From Varroa destructor (lineage: Eukaryota > Arthropoda > Arachnida > Mesostigmata > Varroidae): DNA of 64,000 bases. The position numbers and the translations under genes were made by a program. The DNA is taken from assembly GCF_002443255.2 (NCBI RefSeq), contig NW_019211454.1:25985344-26049343 (forward strand). The letters run 5' to 3'. A model generated the notes under the pieces. The model was not told where the DNA came from. It saw only the letters and a program-made list of their open reading frames with translations, and made no database searches. Below are positions 1 to 10,773 of the stretch, piece after piece. Numbering within the stretch: the first letter of the stretch is position 1; the number at the start of each line of letters is the position of its first letter.

Positions 1-218
1 TATTAACCATTTCGCAAATTCTCCAAATTGACATTACGCCCCCTATGAGAAGAAGAAGCTATTCCTTAGAAGAAGTATGTATGCCCCCTAAAAGAAAATG
101 AATTGATATAGTTTATATTTCAGGTTCTAACAATTTCGGGAAAACTATTTTTTACCGCCAAATCGTAAAAATGTAAAATTTACCCTTCACATGTAAAAAT
201 GCGTGTGTTGTTTAGAGC

Positions 219-569
219 TTGAAAAACAATATACAAATTATTGACGGTTTTCAGGCAAATTGCTCCGGCGTGCCTAAATTAACATTCCGCTTTATCGGAA
301 AAAGGCCGACAACTATAAGGAGTCGATTTGGGTTGCACAGACAGACCGACACATTCATATTCAGAAAAACGGAAAGTAATTGCAGGGCGCAGGAGTACGC
401 GTTTACCGCTGGTGTCCCGCAGAGCTCGATCCTTGCACTATTGCCGTGGAACCTGACCTATGACGGGTTCTTAGATCTAGAAGAGTTTCTGGAGGGAGTC
501 GAAATGCTGGCCTGCACCGATGGTTTACACCGATGGTGGTGCGTCAATTTACAACCAACCAACAATTAA
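219..569 (+). pseudogene. Decayed non-LTR retrotransposon (R1/Jockey-like) reverse transcriptase fragment
   Basis: The open frame of 116 codons carries a recognisable but damaged reverse-transcriptase core. TAGVPQSSIL (about residues 64-73) matches the LINE motif [TS]GVPQG-S-[VI]LGP. PWNLTYDGFLDLEE follows, then a GVEMLACTDGL stretch where a live element would have the YADD/FADD catalytic box. The two catalytic aspartates are not both present, and the frame ends soon after. The spacing GVPQ - WNL-YD - GVE is typical of the R1/Jockey group of arthropod LINEs. The N-terminal half is not recognisable. No target-site duplication or poly(A) tail was seen. I regard it as a dead fragment. Confidence 0.6.
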
Positions 570-3500
570 TATTAAGCTTTATAGAAAAAGCTTTTTCCTT
601 TAGGAAAAAATAACATCTAGCCAACCGTCCTCTAGAAAAAGTATTCGGCCAATGAAAAATCAGCCCAACGCAATATACCTTGAAGGATCAACGTGGGTCC
701 GAGAAATGGGCGGACACAGATTCTTAGTGGTAGAAATAGAATGAATGCATGTGGTAGATGTACTATGCAGATGGGATATAGGTTATTATTTTCACTAAAT
801 TTATTGCGAAAACACTTTCCATACTCTATGCATGTGTTGTAGGTCACTTCAGGATAATATTACATTTCAGCGTCGTGGTCTTTGTGTAACAAGCCCATGG
901 CATCATTCACACGAATAGAATCCGCAGATAACACTGGATGCGCAGCTCAAATAGTACGATGATCTCTATTATGCTTGGGAAACAAAGCTTAAGGTCAACG
1001 TCGATAAAGTTGTTACGCGTATGTGTCAACCGTAATCAACTTTAGCAGATTTAAAGGAGTAGCCCGTACGCTTTACTTAAAACCATCCATTCTTTCTAGA
1101 TTCGGCTAGAATACACGACACAAAACCATGTGGCGAGTAGATCCTGATGGGCACGTATAGCAATTGTCCAGACGTCATCTATATTCTTCCACCTTCACTT
1201 CAGTTATAAGTTCCTCAGTTATAATCTTGTTGCATAATAATAAATTTAAGCCTAATCAAATAGGCTTCTTAAAAGTAAAAATAATCATTTGTTTTTTAAA
1301 TTGATCGATTAAATCTTCGAAATTTGATTAAAGGTTAGTTTTGCTTTGGCCGTTTTCATTAATACTGCAACTGCGATTGACACGAATCGGATAGCGTTTT
1401 TGGTAAAGAATAAAAAGAAAAACAATCAATTGAGTGCTTTGAATTTCCATAAAACTGACACGTGTCGGTAATACGTTGTCGCAGTAAGTTTTTCTTAAGC
1501 GAGTCAAGTTTAAGGTTCACGTTTACTTGAAAAATTATAGTTAAATAAAAATGTAGCTTTTCTGTCAGAAAGCTAAACTCGTAAATCGAAACAAGAAGAC
1601 GATGTGTTTTGCTCATCGGAACGTATAATGTTTCGGCCATGACCGCCTACAACTCTTTTGCACCACATGATGCACTAAAATGATGCCATGCTGGGTGTTG
1701 GCCTCTTTTCCGGCGGCTCGTCGACCTTGATGTATCTTCCGCACAAATTGGCCAAGCAGAAAAGATTAATACGAAATCAATACCTATCAGCGTAGAATAT
1801 AGGTCAGCATTTTAAGCTAGTATTATTTTATCATCATTTAGAATCATTATTAGCTAAATTATTCGCCGCCGCTTGCTTTAATTTATTGTTGCTTCCACCG
1901 GTCGTTGGTTTAAGGTCAACTATGCTTCAATCAGATTTGGACACACAGTATCAGGTAAAATGATTGAACCGGGAAAAGGATTGTGAGTGTCAAGTTTTTT
2001 TAATAGTAATCTTACCTTTCTACAACTAATGGTACTGTCCAGATATTATAATGTGATATGCTACAGCTGACTGAGTAACATTTGTTTAAATAAATATCTT
2101 TATTTAATTGATATGGGATTCTTTGGGGTTCTCCGTGTGGCAAAGGCAAGTGCCTGCACGTATTCTCTCATTAAAATGCGCGTACATATGTTCATTTGAT
2201 GTCTATTCATTTGGTACCCCTAAGTGTTTTGTCTATATCTACGAACAAATCTTCGGAATCTTTTTTTTTTTTAGAACGGCATCAAGCTCTCACTAAAGGT
2301 CTAACCGAAATGGTTCTTGCTGAATTAATCTAGGGTTTCTCTAATGGACCACTGCAACTGCATCGCAATCACACAAGCAGCTATTAGTGTAGATGATAAT
2401 TTCATATTTACCTTCTTAATATCTTATTTTCCTCGCTATGCATTCGAGGTAATCACTTCTGCCAACGCTGGTATTTGAACCATGCTTGTTCGTTAATGTT
2501 TACCATGGCAACGCATTTAAAGAAATCCATATGAGCCTGCCAGATCACACCTTTACCCGTTTACTGTTTATGAATATATAGCGCAAGATGGTGATTTTTT
2601 TAACAACATGTGCGGTGTGTAAGATGCTTGTATTACAATAAACATTGACCGGTATCATGGATTGTTTATGTTAAGTGTCTTGTTTATCATTACTTGTGAT
2701 AGCTATACATCTGTTAATATCGATCGGTACATGTACAATCCTTTTGTCTCTCCAAGCGTGTTCGAGAAAGTCCCAACTTGGGTCCTTTTGGCTAAGTTTG
2801 GTCAGCTACGCTAGTCGGCTAAGTGGGCTGTCGACGTTGTGATTCCTGTGACCAGACTGCGTCGTGCTTTTGAAACTCGTCAGTGGCACTTGCAGATATC
2901 TTGTTAACGGCAGTATTTTCGTTCTATTGTACCATGGCGCTACTATGTACTTCGTGTTTACCAAAGCAACTCTTCTAACAGATATTTTCTAGTAGTTCTG
3001 GTGGCTTTAGAGTAATCGGAAAAGCGGGTACCTACGACAAAAATAATGTATCGAATCTAATTCAAATATGGTTCTGTGTACAATTTTGCCCATTGCTAGA
3101 TTAATCGGTTTACATGTTTTTGCCGAATGTGAAATTATAGCCTTCTTTATGTTTTAACGTGCTCATGATATATATACCTCTGCCAGGATAATTTCCTATT
3201 TGGTCTGACTCCAAGGTGTTTTGTCTTTGTAGTGTTACTGACCACGGGGCCGTCGGATGCGTTCCTTGACTGAGCTTCACATGTTGTTCTGTAAATTCCT
3301 AGTCTCTTTTCGGCACATTCCGGAACTACCAGAAGAAGTCATGTATTGAGAACCATTTGTTGTATGGGATACATCCGCTTATCTGAGCATTACATTGTTA
3401 ATTCTGTAGTGTAAGTAAGGTAACATTTATACACGATGCATATTGTTAGCGTATTCGATGCGAATTTCGTTTTTCGCTACTAAGATAAGCCATCATTTCT
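570..3500. other. Intergenic, no gene seen
   Basis: AT-rich sequence with only short open frames that lack family similarity or supportable splice structure. The 93-codon minus frame at 1359-1640 and the 62-codon plus frame at 2108-2296 have the composition of chance frames. The part after about 2.7 kb may be the eroded 5' half of the retroelement described next, but I cannot show it. Confidence 0.5.
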
Positions 3501-3536
3501 ATTGGTTCCATAGTTTCCCCGTGGGGTACGCTGTAA

Positions 3537-4790
3537 TTGATAGAACGTATTTTTGGGGCTTATTTACTTAACGATTTGATTTTATTCATTGATGAATGGT
3601 TTGTAAGTTGGAATGCTACTTTTGAACACCCATCTTTCAAGTTTGTTTACAAAATCGTCTTTCAGGGCCGTGTGAAAACCACTATTGAATTCTTTGAATA
3701 TTTTTTTTTTAAATTTCCTGAATTTGTCTTCGTAAGCAACGTGCTACTTCTTGTGTCCTAACCGTTCGTAAAGCCAAACCGTCTGTAGAGTTACGTGTTC
3801 ATGGTTCTACTACCAGACGTTCTATTACTTAGAACCCAGAGGTGCAATAGGTCTGAACTGTGACAGTTACATTTTTAACGAAATTTCGTAATGTCGTTTC
3901 TAACTCCTTGTTGTTGTCGTCATTGTATTGAACCTTTCCTTGAATAGAACCTTTTATCGCCGCAAGGACATTTCAATATGGACTTTTTTGCTGTGTAATT
4001 TTACGGTTGATGTCGCACCCTTTGTTGCTTCAAAGGGTTGCCATGACTCCTTCGATTCGTTCGAAAAGGATTTACTTCGGCGCGATGACAAGAAGCCAGT
4101 ACGTAAGATGATGTTAATCGTACAGGATGCTGCACTATGCTAGCATCTTCACTATGTATGGCTATTGCATATCGCTGCCGAGTATATGAACAAACTTATT
4201 CGAGGCAAGTTGCAGAACGCGTCATGAAAACGTGTTGTTATTTTTGTCTACGTATAACTAATGATGTAACGTTAACGGCAATAGTGGTGTTTGTTTGGCC
4301 TGATGTTTAGCGTACGCGCGCGGTGTTACCTGTATAATGGAACTTTTTTCATTAAATACTATTTCTTCTTTTCCATATGAATGACTAATTCATTGGTAAA
4401 ACCGGCGCAGTTGATGAGCAGTTCCGTATTTGTCCTGGTGGTCTTTTGACTAATATCCTGAAGGCACTGAATCTTAGCATGAGACAGCATGCTAATATTG
4501 CACGGCTATTACAGTTCTATCGTGACGCACTGGGGTCCTACTAAGAACTGAACGGCTCACTTACTGACCTGCATAACCGAACTCCTTCCTTCCAAGCCAC
4601 GAGAAGGGCTTTCGTTAATCAAACACAACTAATGAAACCTTTATATAATGAAAGCCTAGATTAGTATACAGCCTATCCCACTTGTCGTCGTGGTAATCAT
4701 TAGAAACTCCACGAAGTTCATTCTGCGAATAAGGATTCGCTTAACAAACTCTGTCAAGACTGCGGAAACGTCGATTTAAAATTTACGCTA
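3537..4790 (+). pseudogene. Probable decayed Ty3/Gypsy-like retroelement pol
   Basis: Three successive plus-strand stretches resemble Gypsy pol in the expected order. At 3537-3761, AYLLNDLILFIDEW resembles the RT palm box (Y-x-D-D-x-I-x-F-S), with the first Asp replaced by Asn, and is followed by KTTIE...FPEFVFVSNVL, like the downstream KCEF...FLG block. At about 4015-4140, PFVASKGCHDSFDSFEKDL resembles the start of the RNase H region (PF-W...C..AF..LK..L). At about 4393-4790 a frame with several stops (ALNLSMRQ...FYRDALGSY) loosely resembles the integrase core. Stops and spacing changes separate the blocks. No LTRs or primer-binding site were found. The assignment is inference from degenerate motifs; a chance match is possible, especially for the third block. 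Confidence 0.35.
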
Positions 4791-4799
4791 TTTCATCTA

Positions 4800-6300
4800 T
4801 TTATTTAACTATAGGCTTTAGCAAATGTACTGCTTCCTAATTCTATCCTGAAAAGACTAAAAATTAATGTTTGTTCATTAAAATTCGTGTCTATTTTAGA
4901 GCAAGTGTATTTCATGCATGAAGCGTACTTGCCGATCGACAGATGGCGATGACTTCTTTGACCTTGAAACCAATTTCTAGCTATTAGTGTGCTGAAAAAA
5001 AAAGATTTTTGTACGTATTAGATTTTTTTTTGGCTATTTGGGTTACTCGTTAAATATCATCTGCCGCTGGATAAGAGTAATAACAAGGCTTACATATGCT
5101 TGTCGTTTGTGAGACGTGCCCATTTTCGCAGGGCTTCTGCCACTCAAGAACGCCTAATTTCATCCGATGCAATCTCGAGTTTTCCGGTGAGATTGAGTAA
5201 ACCCGTATAGTAAGTGTTTTGCTTTTCCCAAATCGACAGGCAACGGACCTGAATTGGAGTTTTGGGTGGAAAATAAGGTCAAACGCACAGGCACTTGGTG
5301 GGTGTTACAGAATATCTACGGAAACCACATAGTAAGCAGTTAGTTTAAATATTTCAGGAACAAAGGTGAGTTCAACGCAGGACAGTCCTGCGACTGCTAT
5401 CGTGAACAAGAACTTGGTTAGGGTGAAACTATTCACTTGCCGAGCACTGAGCCACCACAAAAACCTAACAGAAAAGATGGAGTTATTGTTAGGCCATTTT
5501 AACCTGTTCACTAGGTACCAAAAAGCGTACGATAAAGCTTGTGCCGAGACAACTGAATATCTAGGTATTTGTGAAGAACTTTATCACGAAAAACCTTTGG
5601 CAATTCCGAAATAGCCAAGCTTAATTGAACACGTCATTACGGGTGACCAGACACAAACGTATGGCTATTAGGAAGAGACCACGATTCAACCTTTTGGATA
5701 TCGGTTTAGACTGAAAAAAATCGCACATCGAAATACAAGACTAAGGTTCACCTCACGAGTTTTTTCGGCCTTTGGGGCATTTTTAGTTATGAGTTTATGC
5801 TTCTTAGATCCACGATAATCACAGAATACTATCAAGAAGCCTTAAACAAATTCGGCAGGCGTCTCCGACATAAGGGATCAGCACTCTAGCACAACAAGCC
5901 TCCGATGCTCCGTCATAAAAATGCATCACCTACACAAAATGCACGTCATCACTCGTGCAGTAAAAAAAACTGCGTGTTGCCGCCAACATTTCCATACAAC
6001 AGACCTAGCTCTATGCAGGTTTAAGGAAAAATATGAAAGAAGTGTTTCGACGCTAAAAGCAGTTTGCGATATTGTAGTTCAGAGCGCAAGTACATCGAAC
6101 CGGTGTGCTAGTCTTAATATCAGTCAACATAGAATAATAAGGTTTTGAAAATTTTTGGAGCGTAAAATTGACCTATACCATTGAGCGTAGGACTTAACCA
6201 CGACCCGTTTGCACAGAAAGCATCAATAGCATCTTGAAAATGGTATTCAACACTGAAATTATGGAAACTGGAGACACACGAAGAATTCTTGTTCCAACCA
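4800..6300. other. Unassigned sequence, possibly more retroelement debris
   Basis: Plus-strand open frames at 5366-5614 (82 codons) and 5921-6148 (75 codons) have no family I recognise. Their position just downstream of the pol-like blocks would suit eroded 3' parts of the same element, but nothing in their sequence proves this. Confidence 0.25.
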
Positions 6301-8108
6301 ATGTGTCTGTAGTGTATACGTGACAGAAAAACCTGGAATTGATTTATAAATAGTGGAGTTTTTTCAAAGAATCCCTTTACCTATCTACTGCTTTTTTATT
6401 CTTAAATAGTAATTGGGAGGGGAGGGGGTCCCCCTCCGTAAGTTCGTTTAACTTTATTGGACTGTTAGCTCGCGTTGATGGTTGTAAAGATACGTTTTTG
6501 GTAGAAAAATGCATTTTTTAGATCTGTTTTGACATCTAGCAATGTCGAAAAGCTATGGAAGCTACCGGAGGCAATTTTGCCGTATGCGGCCTCATGGCTG
6601 AAAGAGCTCCTATGTAAAAGTGCTTTGCTTAGCTCAATAATTGCACCTTTGGACCTGAGAGTTTACCCTTTTGGTCGGACCGCCCGAAGGCATTTCTAAA
6701 CGAAGACCGCTGGCACAAACGCAAAAATTACTCGAGAATATGAATTGCAGTGTCTTGATTATCGTGAAGTATCTTCAACCTATGAGGTACCCTTGAACAT
6801 TTCTCCCGATACTGAGCCGTAATAGTATCGGTATGTTAACGTAAAGCAGGGAAGCGAGTTGGCAGCTCCGGATACGAATAGAAACCCCCTGATACACGGA
6901 TGTTCAGGAGAAAGCCGGAGATTTGAAGCCGGATGAACTTATGTTTGGCTAAACTGGAAGGGTTTTGAACACTTAAAAGAGCTTTGAACACTGCAAGAAG
7001 AGAGCGTTTTATCCTCCAAACTTTGCGCTGACGGCATAGCATTTTTTACAATCTCTGAAAAATGGAGCTCGCCTCAGAACAGGTGATAGTAAAAAAGGGC
7101 TTGAGAACGATCCGCTTTTGAGTTCTTCAACATCAGACCTGATAATTCGTGGTAAGACGACAAATTGGTTGACAAATGGGTGAACGTCATAAACATTTAC
7201 GCAAACGCGCAACTAATGGATTGCTGAAGTTTTGTTAGACTTCTGTTTTCAGCCGATTGATTTGGGTTGGTTGTCTATACCTTTCAAAATGTGCTGCTTC
7301 AAGTTCAGCTAGGAGACATGGACGTACACGCTATATAGCTGAAAAATGCATGTTTTAAACGCAATGAAGGGCACATTGCGAGCTCTACTCGCTCAATTTT
7401 AAATGTTGCCCTTATTTACTAGACGTTTTTTCGATACATAGTAATCAAACAGGTATCTTCATGACACTAGCCTGCAGTTTTCTGACATCTCCTTCTTAAC
7501 TTCTTTACGGAAATGCCTGTGCTGCTATAAGGAATACAGCATTGGATCTATCCAAAGAGGCTTCTGGATAAACGGATACAATTTTCAGAATCAAAAACCT
7601 TAGCCTATTTATCTAACGGAAACATAGCGTTCAGTTTTCCAATTTACATTAATACACATGAAGAAAAGGAAAGCATTACTACTATTAGTTGCTAGTCGAC
7701 GTACGTATATGCCGCTGCAGTAATTATCGGAGCTGGTCGTACCATTCAACGCCTGTCATTTGACATTTGAAATGTATCAGTTGTTCTGTTTTGTGGCACC
7801 TTCATAACATTTGGTATGGCTGTCTATGCCATCTAAATAATGCAACGAACAGCGTACACACAACTATTAAATTTGATTTGATTTTTAACGTCCGTTCTCT
7901 ATTAGCTATACAATTATTGTCGTGCGAGAAAACCTATAATAACACCTCATACTTAATCACTATTGTCATGACATATATGATAGTCGTTTTATGCCGTTCT
8001 CTTTTATGCCGCCTCAGTGACCTCAGCAAGGGTACCGTTTAAGGTCATGCCAGTTACGAACCTAATACATGTCGGTTTATACCAACCGTTCAATGTGCAT
8101 AGTGAGTG

Positions 8109-8166
8109 CTATTATTATATTATATTTATTATAATTTATATATATATATATTATATTATATATATT
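8109..8166. repeat. AT-rich palindromic tract
   Basis: About 58 bases of nearly pure A/T made of TTATA/TATAA units, able to fold on itself. It is probably a slipped dinucleotide/palindrome tract without function. Confidence 0.7.
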
Positions 8167-9400
8167 AGATCATATTGACGCATCGATCACGTACACTCGT
8201 GTCCTATAACCAGAAGAACTGTGCAGCGTCCAAAGGTTTTCGCTGAGCTTAGTTAGGTTTTGCATATTCATTTGGCGTAAGGTAGGTCAATGAAGAGGAT
8301 TTTAATTGGCAGACAATAGGGTGTTGGTGATGCAATATACTTAGACATACAGACCTGTAGAATATCCCGATAGATGAAAACTTCAGTCAGAGGAAAGCCT
8401 ATGTAAGTTCACAATATTTGAAAAATTATAGTTATATTTGCTTCGTTGTTGAGGCAGTCTGACTATGTTGTTTACAATTTCTCTCTTAATTAGGCAGAAC
8501 TATTCGAATAGTTAGTTCTAAGTACGGATTTATTATGCCACTATGGGCTAATGGCTGCCATTTTATGCTGATAATTTAGTTACAGAATACTCGTATTTTT
8601 TATCCTTCGTCGATTTAATGGCAGGCTGCTAATAGTTCAATTCGTTAGGCAACAAATTAATCCCATAAGTTAAGTTATCCTGAATAAGTCTTCAGTCATT
8701 GGTAGTAATAATTATTGATTCATAGGTGAGCTAATGTGGTTTGAAACAATTTGACTGACGAAGTTTATTGCATCGTGGCGCTGAAATCAGAAATATATCG
8801 TTATGATAGAGGACGCGAACTCATAATACTTCGGGCGTTAACAAGTTCAGTGCTCTAAATACAACCAGCTCAATGATTTTCCAGCAGTCTCGATTTCACG
8901 ATACAACGAGTTAGGGGAATGGGATTTAGCTAGTTACTTCTGTTTTTGCCGTGCAGTGCCCGTTAACCCGATCAGTTCTGTATTCAATAACCAGCTATAG
9001 GACCTGTTGCAACGATCTGGGCGTTAGGTTGGCTCACATTAGGAGATCACCACTTCCATCTTTACACTATTCGTGTGTGCCACGGTTAACTGGTATTCTC
9101 CCAGCGGGTTGATCAATACGATAACTGGGCGAAGTTTTAGCCAGTTCCACGCAACTTCGATACGCGCTGGCGGAGTAGAGCTACGGTGAGATTATCTATT
9201 GAGATCAAGAGTCGTATCATATCCAGTTGTTCCTTGCAAAATCGTCTCGGTTGTATTCGTTTGCCTGCCTTTACACTGACGATATTCGCACATATTGAAC
9301 AAGTATTTAGAACGAGGCGGAACTATTAAGGATAGGCACAATGGAGGACGGCACGGAGGCTAATAGCAACAGGAGTTATGTTCCGTGTGTATGTATATTT

Positions 9401-9416
9401 GTGTGTGTGTGTGTGT
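9401..9416. repeat. (GT)8 microsatellite flanked by TATA-rich sequence
   Basis: Eight uninterrupted GT units, followed by tatatacatatgtatgtatat. Confidence 0.9.
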
Positions 9417-9640
9417 ATATACATATGTATGTATATATCAATAGTCGAACAGACCTTCTCAGACATCTGAGAGAGGGCAAAGGAGGAGAATAGCAAACAG
9501 AACTATTTAAAGTACACGAATGCCGTACAAAGCAGCAGCAAAGGTTGAGCAACGGCACCAGCCCCAGCGGTTTCGAGTCATTTGAGATCCAGCAGTGGCA
9601 ACGAAAGCGTCAATAACGCTGGAACGCACAAAGATAACGC

Positions 9641-9669
9641 CCTCTCTCTCCCTCTCTCTCGCTCTCTCT
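9641..9669. repeat. CT-rich (polypyrimidine) microsatellite
   Basis: Three blocks of CTCTCTC broken by single C or G bases. It lies upstream of the Ras-like gene. GAGA-type promoter elements look like this, but nothing else supports a promoter here. Confidence 0.75.
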
Positions 9670-10773
9670 GAGAAGACGCTCCATGTGGATACCTCGGAGA
9701 CATACAACGTTGAGTTGAATGAAGCGTTTCGTAGAAATAAGAAATTCAGTTCCCAAAACTTGGAAAGTAATGGAGAGCCACCGCGAACGGCCAAATTCTA
9801 CTCGTTGAACACGCAAATGGCGGTTTTCGTTCAGCTCTGAAAACAGGCGGATTTCGACGCCTAATGCAGCTGCGCGTGCAAGTTAAGCAACTATCGATTT
9901 CACCTATAGTAACAGGCAGAACTTAGATGACGGAGTAAAACGTAAGACACTCTCCCTGTGAAGTTTATATAGAGTTTTTGTAAGAGATAAACGATGCAAA
10001 ATGATAAGCGTGTACGTCGTACGTTCGGAGGTGCTGTTAGGTCACTTCAACATAAACTGAACATTGTTAGATAAAAAAAAAAAGACAGTTGAATATATTG
10101 TGTTTAGGCAACGATAATTATCTAAAATAACACAGGTGTTGTTTGGGTGACACACTTGTTAATTCTTGGAAGACAGTTCTTTTGGTACATTACACGATGT
10201 GGAACTTTTGCAAATATAAACTGAGACGTCAAGTTTTCAACGCGTAAGCGAATAACAAGAAGACTTCGAACAAGCCGTGTGTATCGCTGAGCAATTGGTT
10301 TATAGAAACGCCGGCTATTGTTTGATGTTTAGGACTTGAAAAGCCGTCTCTAGTACTTGTAACGTCTTGTTACGTATATAAGAATCAAAGTTCGTCGACA
10401 ATGGAGACAGTCCATCTGAATCGTAACTTTAACTTTCAGAGCATTCTTAACTTTGTTCTAGAATCATAGTACTTTGTACTGTTTTACTCTAGAATGTCGC
10501 CACAACAGCCTATAAAATTTCGGAAATCCAAAATATGTCGAATGGTGGTGATCTGTGTGGGCTTCTATGACACGAATTATAAAGCTAAAGTAAGTTTAAG
10601 AAATTCTAATTGGAATGACCTGATCGTTTGTTTACGACATTAAAATAGCATAATATTTGCTACCAATACAACTCTATAAGATAAAAAAAAAAACCCGTAC
10701 GTCTGCGGCCCTCTAATCTAATTGTTCATGTTCTAATTATAATCATTTTGCAGAAATCTACTGTTGGATCGTG

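Larger units (their letters stand above)
6300..10753. other. Intergenic / possible 5' region of the Ras-like gene
   Basis: No coding exon can be supported. The stretch holds a GC palindrome at 6421-6437, an AT-rich palindromic block at 8109-8166, a (GT)n run at 9401-9416 and a CT-rich tract at 9641-9669. Overlapping open frames on both strands at 9.4-9.8 kb are low-complexity shadows. Because the first coding exon of the Ras-like gene is preceded by a splice acceptor (cattttgcag ending at 10753), an untranslated first exon and promoter should lie somewhere in this interval; I could not place them. Confidence 0.4.
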
